Source: SSC3 sp963769585 (GTDB lineage: Bacteria > Actinomycetota > Actinomycetes > Propionibacteriales > Nocardioidaceae). From it: a stretch of 64,000 bases of DNA. The stretch lies in assembly GCA_963769585.1 (NCBI GenBank), contig CAVYMJ010000006.1, positions 1,054,001 to 1,118,000 on the forward strand, in the 5' to 3' direction. Of the stretch, positions 33,622 to 41,162 are shown one piece after another. Made by a program: the position numbers and the translations under genes. The stretch's first letter is position 1. Each line of letters opens with the position of its first letter. Below the pieces are notes generated by a model. That model worked only from the letters and a program-made list of their open reading frames with translations, was not told the origin of the DNA and did not search any database.

Positions 33622-34365
33622 CTAGACGGGCACCAGCTCGACGGCGCCGACCGCGTAGCGGGCCAGGATCGTGCGGGCCACCTCAGGGTCAGAACCGAGC
33701 GGCGCGGAGACGGCGACGGCACCCGCTTCAAGAGCAAGCTCGGCCGCTCGGTCCGGGAGGTTGCCCGGAGCAAGGAAGAGTGAGCCGACAGCGATGTGGC
33801 GGCGACCCTCGGCCCGGAACTGACGAACGGCCTCACCAGCCGCAGGCGGAGCCGCCGATGCGTACGCTGCGACGGTCGGCAGCTTGTGCCGGGCTCCCCA
33901 GAGCCGGGCAAGCCTGCTGACCAGTTGGTTGGCCAGCGGATCGGAGGAGCCCGCCGCCGCCAGCACCAGTGCGTCGAGCTCGCGGCAGCGCGCCTGGCAC
34001 AAAGCTTCGCGCATACGGCGATCCAGCACCTCGAGGAAGACAGGCTCCATGCCGAGGATGTCGGTGGCACGGATCTGCAGGTGTGGGTGGCGCGCCATGG
34101 CCTCGGCCACCGCGGTAGGTACGTCGACCTTGGCGTGGAAGGCCTGCGTCAGCAGCAGCGGTACGACGACGATCTCGTCGAAGCCGGCGCGGACGAGCCG
34201 GTCCACCACGGTCTGGAAGTTGGGCCGGCAGAGGTCCAGGAACGCCGGCTCGATCCGAAGGTCGGGTCGCATGGCGCGGACCTCGCCGACAAGGGCCTTG
34301 ATCGTGGCCGCGGATCGCGGGTCGCGACTGCCGTGTGCCAGTGCAACCAGTGCTGGTGCCGCCAT
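33622..34365 (-). CDS. sirohydrochlorin ferrochelatase
   Basis: 247 residues of the CbiX/SirB chelatase family, in two repeats of the chelatase fold. LVALAHGSRDPRS at the N-terminus carries the metal-binding His, VVVPLLLTQAFHAKVD supplies a second, and IAVGSLFLAPGNLPDR is the counterpart in the second half. It would insert iron into sirohydrochlorin to make siroheme for the sulfite reductase encoded in the same cluster. The mycobacterial order sirA-cysH-che1 is the same. AGAGGAGG lies 8-9 nt before the ATG, as expected for an internal operon gene. Confidence 0.87.
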   Translation of the reverse strand: MAAPALVALAHGSRDPRSAATIKALVGEVRAMRPDLRIEPAFLDLCRPNFQTVVDRLVRAGFDEIVVVPLLLTQAFHAKVDVPTAVAEAMARHPHLQIRATDILGMEPVFLEVLDRRMREALCQARCRELDALVLAAAGSSDPLANQLVSRLARLWGARHKLPTVAAYASAAPPAAGEAVRQFRAEGRRHIAVGSLFLAPGNLPDRAAELALEAGAVAVSAPLGSDPEVARTILARYAVGAVELVPV

Positions 34366-34421
34366 GTGATCGGCCTCCTCTCGAGAGTCGATGCCCGACG
34401 TCCTTGTCGAGTCGTGGTTGG

Positions 34422-35168
34422 TCAGGCGTGGATGCCGCACTCGGTCTTGGCCAGACCGGCCCAGCGCCCGCTGCGCGAGTCCTCGCCGGGAGCCACGCGC
34501 CGGGTGCACGGCCAGCAGCCGATGGACGGGTAGCCGTCGTACTGCAACGGGTTGATCAGGACACCGTTCGCCAGGACGTAGCGGTCGACGTCGTCGTCGC
34601 TCCACCGGGCCAGCGGGGAGACCTTGACCCTGCGCTTCTGGGCGTCCCAGCCGATCACCGGTGCGATGACCCGGTTGTGTGTCTCTGCGCGACGAAGCCC
34701 GGTGGCCCAGGCGTCGTAGTTCGCGAGCGACTCGGCCAGCGGCGCCACCTTGCGCAGAGCGCAGCACTTGTCGGGGTCGCGTGCGAACAGGTCCTTGCCG
34801 TAGGTCGCGTCCTGCTCGGCAACGGTCTGCTTCGGGGTGATGGTGATCAGGTTGACGGGCTGGGTGGCCTCGACCGCGTCGCGGGTGCCGATGGTCTCCG
34901 CGAAGTGGTACCCGGTGTCTAAGAACACCACGTCGATCCCCGGAGCTGTCTTGGCCGCGATGTCGACCAGTACGGCGTCCCCCATCGAGCTCGTCACGCA
35001 GAACCGCCTACCGAACGTGGCGACCGCCCATTCGATGATGACCTCTGCGGGCGCGAGCTCGAGCTCGGCCCCGGCGTGGCGTACGAGATCCTTCAGTTCG
35101 GCCTCGCTGCGGCCGTGCGTGTCAGATCCACGGTTGTTGAACGCGGCGGTGGCTGTGGCGGCCGTCAT
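34422..35168 (-). CDS. cysH: adenylylsulfate reductase CysH
   Basis: 248 residues. The PP-loop region VTSSMGDAVLVD is near 60 and DTGYHFAETI near 90. The KCCALRK and CWPCT cysteine pairs bind a [4Fe-4S] cluster, marking the APS-reducing type rather than the PAPS type, and the catalytic Cys is in the C-terminal ECGIH. It reduces APS to sulfite, which the adjacent sulfite reductase converts to sulfide. The start overlaps the preceding small-gene stop by ATGA; upstream residues in the long frame are spurious. Confidence 0.94.
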   Translation of the reverse strand: MTAATATAAFNNRGSDTHGRSEAELKDLVRHAGAELELAPAEVIIEWAVATFGRRFCVTSSMGDAVLVDIAAKTAPGIDVVFLDTGYHFAETIGTRDAVEATQPVNLITITPKQTVAEQDATYGKDLFARDPDKCCALRKVAPLAESLANYDAWATGLRRAETHNRVIAPVIGWDAQKRRVKVSPLARWSDDDVDRYVLANGVLINPLQYDGYPSIGCWPCTRRVAPGEDSRSGRWAGLAKTECGIHA

Positions 35169-35347
35169 GACGCGTCCCCTTGCTGAAGAGACTCGGCCTC
35201 GTAGGCGGGGTTGAGCATGCCGAGGTACTTCAGGGTGAACGCACGCATGCAGGCGCGGCACTCCCAGTCACCGTGCGACGCACCGTGGGGACGAAGGTTC
35301 TCGTCGCCGCAGTAGGGGCAGTGGAACGGAACGGCGCGCTCGCTCAT
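35165..35347 (-). CDS. small zinc-ribbon protein of sulfite-reduction operon
   Basis: 60 residues, almost all a zinc ribbon: FHCPYCGD and WECRACMRAF give two CxxC pairs separated by about 20 residues, followed by a short helix. It overlaps sir and cysH by ATGA on both sides, so it is made in step with them. Small proteins of this kind are seen between the sulfite reductase and cysH genes in other actinobacteria. A redox, metal or adaptor role is possible but unproven. Confidence 0.8.
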   Translation of the reverse strand: MSERAVPFHCPYCGDENLRPHGASHGDWECRACMRAFTLKYLGMLNPAYEAESLQQGDAS

Positions 35348-37077
35348 GCCTGCCTCGCCTCCAAGACGCTCTCGCCACGCAGTGGCTCCTCGTCGGCGCG
35401 GGCGACCCACTCGGCGAAGGACTCGTCGTCCTCACGCTGGATGAGATAACTGCGTACGACGTTCTCGACGTAGTCGTCAAGGCCCACGCTGGTGACCTTG
35501 TGCGCTCGCAACTTGCGGCCGAACGCGGCGGTCAGTGCCAGCCCACCGCCGAGATGCACCTGGTAGCCCTCTACCTGGTTGCCGTCCTCGTCCAGCACCA
35601 ACTGGCCCTTGAGCCCGATGTCTGCGACCTGGACTCGCGCGCACGAGTTGGGGCACCCGTTCAGGTTGATCGTGATGGGGGTGTCCAGCTCCGGGATGCG
35701 GCGCTCGAGCTCGTCGATCAGCGAGGCGGCACGTGCCTTGGTCTCGACGATGGCGAGCTTGCAGTACTCGATGCCCGTGCAGGCCATCGTGTTACGGCGC
35801 CAGTTGGAGGGGCGGGCAGCCAGGCCGATCGAGTCGAGCTCGGAGACCAGGCTCTCGACCTGGTCCTGGGCCACGTCGAGCACGACGAGCTTCTGGTGGG
35901 CCGTGAAGCGGATCCGCCCCGAGCCGTGTGCCTCGATCGCATCGGCGAGCTGGCCGAGCGTCTTGCCCGAGACCCGGCCGACGGTCGGAGCCACGCCGAC
36001 GTAGAACCGCCCGTCCTTCTGCTCGTGTACGCCGATGTGGTCGCCCTGCTGCCGCGGTGACGGGGACGGGGGACCGTCGACGAGTGTGCGGTGGAGGTAC
36101 TCGGTCTCGAGCACCTCGCGGAACTTCTCGGCGCCCCAGTCCTGGACGAGGAACTTCAGGCGGGCACGAGCCCGCAGGCGCCGGTAGCCGTAGTCGCGGA
36201 AGATCGAGATGACGCCTTCCCAGACGTCGGCCACCTCGTCCAGGGGGACCCACACGCCCAGGCGCTTGGCCAGGTGCGGATTGGTCGAGAGACCGCCGCC
36301 GACCCAGAGGTCGAAGCCGGGGCCGTGCTCGGGGTGTACGACGCCGACGAACGAGATGTCGTTGACCTCGGGGACCGTGTCGTGGCTCGGGTGCCCGCTG
36401 ATCGAGCTCTTGAACTTGCGTGGCAGGTTCGAGAACTCCTCGTTGCCGACGTAGCGACGCAGGATCTCGTCGATCGCAGGCGTGCCGTCGATGATCTCGT
36501 CCGCGGCGATGCCGGCCAGCGGGGACCCGAGGATCACGCGCGGCGAGTCGCCGCAGGCCTCCATCGTCTGGAGCCCGACGGACTCCAGTCGCTGCCAGAC
36601 CTCGGGCATGTCCTCGATCCGGATCCAGTGGTACTGGATGTTCTGCCGGTCGGTGATGTCGGCGGTCTCACGGGCGAACTCCGAGGAGATGTCAGCCAGC
36701 ACCCGGAGCTGCTCGAGGTTGACCTGGCCGCCGTCGATGCGGATGCGGAGCATGAAGTACTCGTCATCGAGCTCGTGTGGCTCGAGCGTCGCGGTCTTGC
36801 CGCCGTCCAGGCCGGGCTTGCGCTGGGTGTACAGGCCCATCCAGCGCAGGCGCCCACGCAGATCGGCCCCGTCGATGGAGGAGAACCCCCGCTTGGAGTA
36901 GATGTTCTCCACTCGCGCACGGACGTGCAGGGGATTGTCGTCCTTCTTGAACTGCTCGTTGGCGTTCAGCGGCTCCAGGTAGCCCATGGCCCACTGGCCC
37001 TCGCCGCGCTTGGGGCGGGGGCGTCCGGAACGGCCTGCAGCGCCTGCTGTGAGGGGCTGCTCGGGTGCAGAAGTCAT
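35344..37077 (-). CDS. sir: ferredoxin-dependent assimilatory sulfite reductase
   Basis: 577 residues of the nitrite/sulfite reductase family. The siroheme-[4Fe-4S] cysteines are in ACTGIEYCK and NGCPNSCA. The duplicated ferredoxin-like half-domains flank the parasitic segment RRYVGNEEFSNLPRKFK. The Tyr-Cys covalent pair seen in the Mycobacterium enzyme cannot be confirmed here by eye. It reduces sulfite to sulfide with six electrons from ferredoxin. Nitrite reduction is an alternative, but cysH and the siroheme chelatase next door support sulfite. The start at 37077 follows a 117-nt spacer downstream of the leader ORF. Confidence 0.92.
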   Translation of the reverse strand: MTSAPEQPLTAGAAGRSGRPRPKRGEGQWAMGYLEPLNANEQFKKDDNPLHVRARVENIYSKRGFSSIDGADLRGRLRWMGLYTQRKPGLDGGKTATLEPHELDDEYFMLRIRIDGGQVNLEQLRVLADISSEFARETADITDRQNIQYHWIRIEDMPEVWQRLESVGLQTMEACGDSPRVILGSPLAGIAADEIIDGTPAIDEILRRYVGNEEFSNLPRKFKSSISGHPSHDTVPEVNDISFVGVVHPEHGPGFDLWVGGGLSTNPHLAKRLGVWVPLDEVADVWEGVISIFRDYGYRRLRARARLKFLVQDWGAEKFREVLETEYLHRTLVDGPPSPSPRQQGDHIGVHEQKDGRFYVGVAPTVGRVSGKTLGQLADAIEAHGSGRIRFTAHQKLVVLDVAQDQVESLVSELDSIGLAARPSNWRRNTMACTGIEYCKLAIVETKARAASLIDELERRIPELDTPITINLNGCPNSCARVQVADIGLKGQLVLDEDGNQVEGYQVHLGGGLALTAAFGRKLRAHKVTSVGLDDYVENVVRSYLIQREDDESFAEWVARADEEPLRGESVLEARQA

Positions 37078-37126
37078 GGGGAGGGTAGTCCTAGGGGGAG
37101 TGAGGACGCACGATGCGGACGTTCCC

Positions 37127-37144
37127 CTCGACAACTTTGTCGAG
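37127..37144. promoter_or_regulatory. 18-bp perfect palindrome before sir
   Basis: ctcgacaactttgtcgag is perfectly symmetric with an 8-bp arm. It lies between the leader ORF and sir, 50 bp before the sir ATG. It could be an operator or an RNA hairpin of an attenuation device. Confidence 0.6.
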
Positions 37145-37193
37145 AACCTACGCCGGCGACCATGCGCCCCGGCTTCAGAGAAACTGGGGGCGG

Positions 37194-37262
37194 TCAGGCC
37201 GGCATACAGATCATGCTGCTGGCGCGGCCGAAGTCCACATGGCGTCGAGCCACGAGGTGCAT
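37194..37262 (-). CDS. short leader peptide of the sulfite-reduction operon
   Basis: A 22-codon ORF on the minus strand, ATG at 37262 and TGA ending at 37194. It encodes M-H-L-V-A-R-R-H-V-D-F-G-R-A-S-S-M-I-C-… The RRHVD..R..S..C pattern matches the leader peptides repeatedly annotated before sulfur-assimilation and related operons in actinobacteria, where they are thought to act by cysteine-responsive attenuation. The single Cys is at position 19. It is 117 nt before the sir start, with the palindrome in between. It is too short for routine gene prediction. Confidence 0.75.
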   Translation of the reverse strand: MHLVARRHVDFGRASSMICMPA

Positions 37263-37326
37263 AGCCGTTGCAGCGCTGATCATGGGAGCAAGTCTCACGG
37301 GTCGGACGCCGATCCCACAAACCTGA

Positions 37327-37355
37327 ATCCTATGATGTGAGACGACAGTCCAGAA
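37327..37355 (-). promoter_or_regulatory. promoter of the sulfite-reduction operon
   Basis: On the minus strand TTCTGG (37355-37350) and TAGGAT (37332-37327) are 17 bp apart. Transcription would start near 37320, leaving about 58 nt before the leader peptide ATG. Confidence 0.4.
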
Positions 37356-37447
37356 TATGAGATCACCTCACGCCGTCATCCGCCTCGGTGTGAGGACCGC
37401 CACGGACCGCGCGTCAACCCTGGCCGGGGCACCGCGCTGTCGATCAC

Positions 37448-37453
37448 TAGGCT
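37448..37453 (+). promoter_or_regulatory. -10 hexamer of glyA
   Basis: TAGGCT, 7 nt before the ATG at 37461. Confidence 0.5.
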
Positions 37454-37460
37454 TGGCGGC

Positions 37461-38912
37461 ATGACCGAACCTCAGTCCCTGGCTGCCGCCGCCTCGTCTG
37501 CCTACAAGTCCGCTCTCGAGGTCATCGCGTCGGTGGAACCTCGGATCGCCGACGCGACGCGGCAGGAACTGGCGGACCAGCGCGCTTCGCTGAAACTGAT
37601 CGCCTCGGAGAACTACGCCTCACCGGCAGTGCTGCTGACGATGGGCACCTGGCTCAGTGACAAGTACGCCGAGGGGACGATCGGCCACCGCTTCTACGCA
37701 GGCTGCCAGAACGTCGACACCGTGGAGGCGCTCGCTGCCGAGCACGCGCGCGAGCTCTTCGGTGCGCCGTACGCCTACGCGCAGCCGCACTCCGGGATCG
37801 ACGCCAACCTGGTCGCCTTCTGGTCGATCCTGGCCCACCGGATCGAAAGCCCAGCCCTGGAGAAGTACGGCAAGAAGAACGTCAACGAGCTCTCCGAGGA
37901 GGACTGGGAGTCGCTGCGCCACGAGTTCGGCAACCAGCGGCTTCTCGGCATGTCGCTGGACGCGGGCGGCCACCTGACGCACGGGTTCCGTCCCAACATC
38001 AGCGGCAAGATGTTCTACCAGCAGCAGTACGGCACAGACCCCGAGACCGGGTTGCTGGACTACGACAAGGTCGCCGCCAAGGCGCGCGAGTTCAAGCCGC
38101 TGGTCCTGGTGGCCGGCTACTCGGCGTACCCGCGGAGGGTGAACTTCGCCAAGATGCGCGAGATCGCCGACGAGGTCGGTGCGACGCTCATGGTCGACAT
38201 GGCGCACTTCGCCGGCCTGGTCGCAGGCAAGGTCTTCACCGGCGACGAGGACCCGGTTCCCTTCGCCCACATCACCACGACCACCACCCACAAGTCGCTC
38301 CGAGGCCCCCGCGGCGGCCTCGTCCTGGCCCAGGAGGAGTACGCGCCCTCAGTCGACCGAGGCTGTCCGATGGTGCTGGGCGGCCCGCTCTCGCACGTGA
38401 TGGCAGCCAAGGCTGTCGCACTGGCCGAGGCCCGGCAGCCAGAGTTCCAGACCTATGCCCAGAACATCGCCGACAACGCCAAGTCACTGGCCGAAGGCTT
38501 CCTCAAGCGCGGAGCGCGCCTGGTCACCGGCGGCACCGACAACCACATCGTGCTGCTCGACGTCACCTCGTTCGGGCTTACCGGGCGGCAGGCAGAGTCA
38601 GCCCTGCTCGACGCAGGCGTGGTCACCAACCGCAACTCGATCCCGGCCGACCCGAACGGGGCCTGGTACACCTCGGGCATCCGCTTCGGCACGCCCGCTC
38701 TGACCACGCGTGGCTTCGGGCATGACGAGTTCGACCTCACCGCAGAGCTGGTGGTCGACGTACTCAACAGCACCAAGCCGGGCACGACCGCCACCGGCGC
38801 GGTCTCCAAGGCGACGTACATGCTGGCCGACGGGGTCGCGGAGAAGACCAAGTCACGCTCGGCGGAACTGCTGGCCAAGCACCCGCTGTACCCGGGACTC
38901 GACCTGGCCTGA
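37461..38912 (+). CDS. glyA: serine hydroxymethyltransferase, long form
   Basis: 483 residues, compared with about 420 for the common bacterial enzyme. It interconverts serine and glycine with tetrahydrofolate. LIASENYASPAV, the HSGIDAN and VDMAHFAG segments, and the PLP-binding Lys in TTTTTHKSLRGPRGG are intact. The extra length is mainly an insertion near 128-180 (SPALEKYGKKNVNELSEEDW… ISGKMFYQQQYG) and a C-terminal tail. The long form is known in some actinobacteria. The ATG follows TAGGCT by 7 nt. Confidence 0.94.
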   Translation: MTEPQSLAAAASSAYKSALEVIASVEPRIADATRQELADQRASLKLIASENYASPAVLLTMGTWLSDKYAEGTIGHRFYAGCQNVDTVEALAAEHARELFGAPYAYAQPHSGIDANLVAFWSILAHRIESPALEKYGKKNVNELSEEDWESLRHEFGNQRLLGMSLDAGGHLTHGFRPNISGKMFYQQQYGTDPETGLLDYDKVAAKAREFKPLVLVAGYSAYPRRVNFAKMREIADEVGATLMVDMAHFAGLVAGKVFTGDEDPVPFAHITTTTTHKSLRGPRGGLVLAQEEYAPSVDRGCPMVLGGPLSHVMAAKAVALAEARQPEFQTYAQNIADNAKSLAEGFLKRGARLVTGGTDNHIVLLDVTSFGLTGRQAESALLDAGVVTNRNSIPADPNGAWYTSGIRFGTPALTTRGFGHDEFDLTAELVVDVLNSTKPGTTATGAVSKATYMLADGVAEKTKSRSAELLAKHPLYPGLDLA

Positions 38913-38971
38913 GCCGCCGACGACCCCGTCCCGGCGCGGCCCCGCTACGCCTGCCGGAGCAGCCGTGTCGT

Positions 38972-38977
38972 TACGGT
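38972..38977 (+). promoter_or_regulatory. -10 hexamer of yihY-like gene
   Basis: TACGGT, 7 nt before the ATG at 38985; it decides this start over the GTG at 38976. Confidence 0.5.
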
Positions 38978-38984
38978 GGTTCTC

Positions 38985-39902
38985 ATGGCGGCCGAGGCGG
39001 AGAGTGACCCACCTTCGGGGCTCTCCCTCTGGGGTACGGCGCGGCACACTCTGTGGCGGCTGGTCGTCTCCACGGTCGGGATCTGCTTCCGGAACCGGGT
39101 GACCGGGCTCGCCGCTGAGGCGGCCTTCTTCGCGCTGCTGTCCCTGCCGCCGCTGATCTTCGGTCTGGCGGGCTCGATCGGCTATGTCTTCAACCGGTTC
39201 AGCACCTCCCAGGTCAACGACTTCAAGGCGAGCGTGATCGACCTGTCGCTGCGCGCCTTCACCGAGGAGACGGTGGACAAGATCATCGCTCCGACGCTGG
39301 ACGACGTGATGCGCGGACCACGCTTCGACGTCATCTCGATCGGCTTCGTTCTCGCGCTCTGGTCGGGCTCCCGTGCGCTGCACGTCATCGTGGACACGAT
39401 CACGATCATGTACGGCCTCAACGGCCAGCGAGGCATCGTCCGCAGCCGGGTCCTCTCCTTCTCGCTCTACGTGCTGGGACTGGTGTCGGGCATCGTCACG
39501 ATCCCGCTGATCATCGCCGGCCCGGGCCTCGTCGACGAGGCGATCTCGGCACGGCTGGACTGGCTGGTGTCGCTGTACTGGCCGATCGTGCTCGTCCTGG
39601 GCGTCCTCTTCCTCGCGCTGCTGTACCACGTCTCCGTCCCGGTTCGAACCTCGTGGCGGTACAACGTGCCGGGCGCCGTCCTGACGATGTTCGTCTGGAT
39701 CCTCGGCTCCTACCTGCTGCGCTGGTTCCTGATCGTCACCGCGGCGGAGTCCACCTCCATCTACGGCCCGCTCGCCGCGCCGATCGCGGTGATGCTGTGG
39801 CTCTACCTGGTGTCGATCGCCGTGCTGATCGGCGCCGCTCTGAACGCGTCCTTCGAGAGCATCTGGCCGACCTCGGCACCGCCAGCCCCGAGCCGGGGCT
39901 GA
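38985..39902 (+). CDS. YihY/BrkB-family membrane protein
   Basis: About 305 residues with six predicted membrane helices, including LAAEAAFFALLSLPPLIFGLAG near 45 and the C-terminal PLAAPIAVMLWLYLVSIAVLIGAALNA. The amphipathic loop after helix 1 and the final YLVSIAVLIGAALN pattern are typical of YihY/BrkB proteins. They are inner-membrane proteins of uncertain function, formerly annotated as RNase BN. The gene after it begins 125 bp downstream. Confidence 0.87.
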   Translation: MAAEAESDPPSGLSLWGTARHTLWRLVVSTVGICFRNRVTGLAAEAAFFALLSLPPLIFGLAGSIGYVFNRFSTSQVNDFKASVIDLSLRAFTEETVDKIIAPTLDDVMRGPRFDVISIGFVLALWSGSRALHVIVDTITIMYGLNGQRGIVRSRVLSFSLYVLGLVSGIVTIPLIIAGPGLVDEAISARLDWLVSLYWPIVLVLGVLFLALLYHVSVPVRTSWRYNVPGAVLTMFVWILGSYLLRWFLIVTAAESTSIYGPLAAPIAVMLWLYLVSIAVLIGAALNASFESIWPTSAPPAPSRG

Positions 39903-40015
39903 TCGGCCACCTCACGCTGGAAGGGGTACGCCGCCCGCGGCTGCGCCGGCTGGCGCCGAACCGGACAAGCACCCAGCGTCGCGATAATGACGTGCCCCCG
40001 GGACCTGTCGCGCCG

Positions 40016-40021
40016 TACATT
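40016..40021 (+). promoter_or_regulatory. -10 hexamer of rsgA-like gene
   Basis: TACATT, 6 nt before the GTG at 40028. Confidence 0.5.
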
Positions 40022-40027
40022 CCGACT

Positions 40028-40723
40028 GTGCTTGAGGCCATCGGCTACGACCGCGAACTGGCCCGGTGGGCTGCTGCGGCGGACTCCCGGGTCGGCCGCG
40101 TGCTGCGCGTGGAGCGAGGGATCGCGACGCTGCTGACCGAGCGCGGTGAGGCGCGCGCGTCGTACGGCGGCCGGATGCTGGGCTGGATCGCCGAGGACTC
40201 GTCAGCAACCCCGTGTGCGGGCGACTGGGCGGTGCTGCGCGACTGGCCGGACCGGCGGGTCACGCTGGAGCGCCTGGTACCTCGCCGTACGTCGCTTCGG
40301 TGTCTGCTCGGTGGGCACGTGATGGCCGCGAACGTCGACCTGGTCGCGGTGGTTGTCGCAGCCGACGCACCCGGCGACCCCGGTCGGCTGCGGTCGATCG
40401 TCGCTATGGCACGGGCCAGCGGGGCGACGACGCTGCTGGTGCTGGCGCGCTATGACCTCGTCGAGCAGGTGCCGGACGAGCTGGAGGGCTGCCCGGTTCT
40501 GGGTACCAGCGCGCGCACCGGTTTCGGCGTCGACCGGCTGCGTGGCCTGATCGACCGCCACCTGACGCTCGCGCTGGTCGGGCCGCCAGGTCAGGGCAAG
40601 TCCACCCTCGTCCGGGCGCTGGTCGGAGATCTGGCCGTACGTCGAGCACCCAGGCGCCAACTGCGGGTGCTGCCCAACGGGGGAGCGGTGATCGACACCC
40701 CAGGGGTCCGTGCCGTCTGGTGA
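40028..40723 (+). CDS. truncated RsgA-like circularly permuted GTPase
   Basis: 231 residues. The N-terminal part is an OB-like domain, followed by a circularly permuted GTPase core: a G4-like LLVLARYDL, G5 GTSARTG, G1 GPPGQGKSTL near 185 and G3 VIDTPGVRAVW at the very end. RsgA normally runs to about 300-350 residues with a Cys/His zinc module after G3; here the protein ends right after it. The G4 motif is also altered, ARYD for NKxD. It may be a decayed or specialised paralogue of the ribosome-maturation GTPase. GTG start 6 nt after TACATT. The longer open frame upstream overlaps yihY and is rejected. Confidence 0.75.
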   Translation: MLEAIGYDRELARWAAAADSRVGRVLRVERGIATLLTERGEARASYGGRMLGWIAEDSSATPCAGDWAVLRDWPDRRVTLERLVPRRTSLRCLLGGHVMAANVDLVAVVVAADAPGDPGRLRSIVAMARASGATTLLVLARYDLVEQVPDELEGCPVLGTSARTGFGVDRLRGLIDRHLTLALVGPPGQGKSTLVRALVGDLAVRRAPRRQLRVLPNGGAVIDTPGVRAVW

Positions 40724-40814
40724 CGACACGGCGCGGCACGGTTGCGCTGCCCGGTCAGACGGCGCCGATCTGTAATGCTGGCTGCGGAAGGAGCTCGCAG
40801 CGTGAAAGGTCCCC

Positions 40815-41153
40815 ATGGGAAACGTCAATATGCCTACTCCGGTAGCGCTCGCCGGTGGGGCCCTGTGCCTGCTGGCGGGGTACCTGGTCGGTGTCGTGGC
40901 CGGCCCCGACTCGACCAGCCGGTCCGCTGCCGTGGTGACTAGCTACGACACCAAGTCCTCGAAGCTGTGCTTGACCGGCTCAGGCGTGGACGGCGAGCCG
41001 GGAGCCAAGGACGGGGTGCTGTGTGGCCTCTGGCGCCGCTCGGCGGGAGACACCATCCCGCGCGAGGGCGACGCCTTCCGCTTCGTCTCGGAGGTGACCG
41101 GGCCCGACAGTGCCTCGGCGACCTACATCTATGGCGCTGTGGCCGAGAAGTAG
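40815..41153 (+). CDS. small single-pass exported protein
   Basis: 112 residues. An N-terminal membrane segment (VALAGGALCLLAGYLVGVVAG) precedes an exported domain with two Cys (LCLTG, LCGLW) that may form a disulfide. There is no known family match that I recognise. AAAGG lies a few bases before the ATG. Its TAG stop overlaps the -10 hexamer of the potassium-channel gene 9 nt downstream. Confidence 0.6.
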   Translation: MGNVNMPTPVALAGGALCLLAGYLVGVVAGPDSTSRSAAVVTSYDTKSSKLCLTGSGVDGEPGAKDGVLCGLWRRSAGDTIPREGDAFRFVSEVTGPDSASATYIYGAVAEK

Positions 41154-41156
41154 CCT
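41151..41156 (+). promoter_or_regulatory. -10 hexamer of potassium channel gene
   Basis: TAGCCT, 6 nt before the GTG at 41163; its first three bases are the stop codon of the preceding gene. Confidence 0.5.
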
Positions 41157-41162
41157 TCTCCC

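Noticed and set aside
37330..37460. Glycine or other riboswitch before glyA
   Set aside because: The TAGGCT hexamer is 7 nt from the ATG, leaving no room for a leader RNA.
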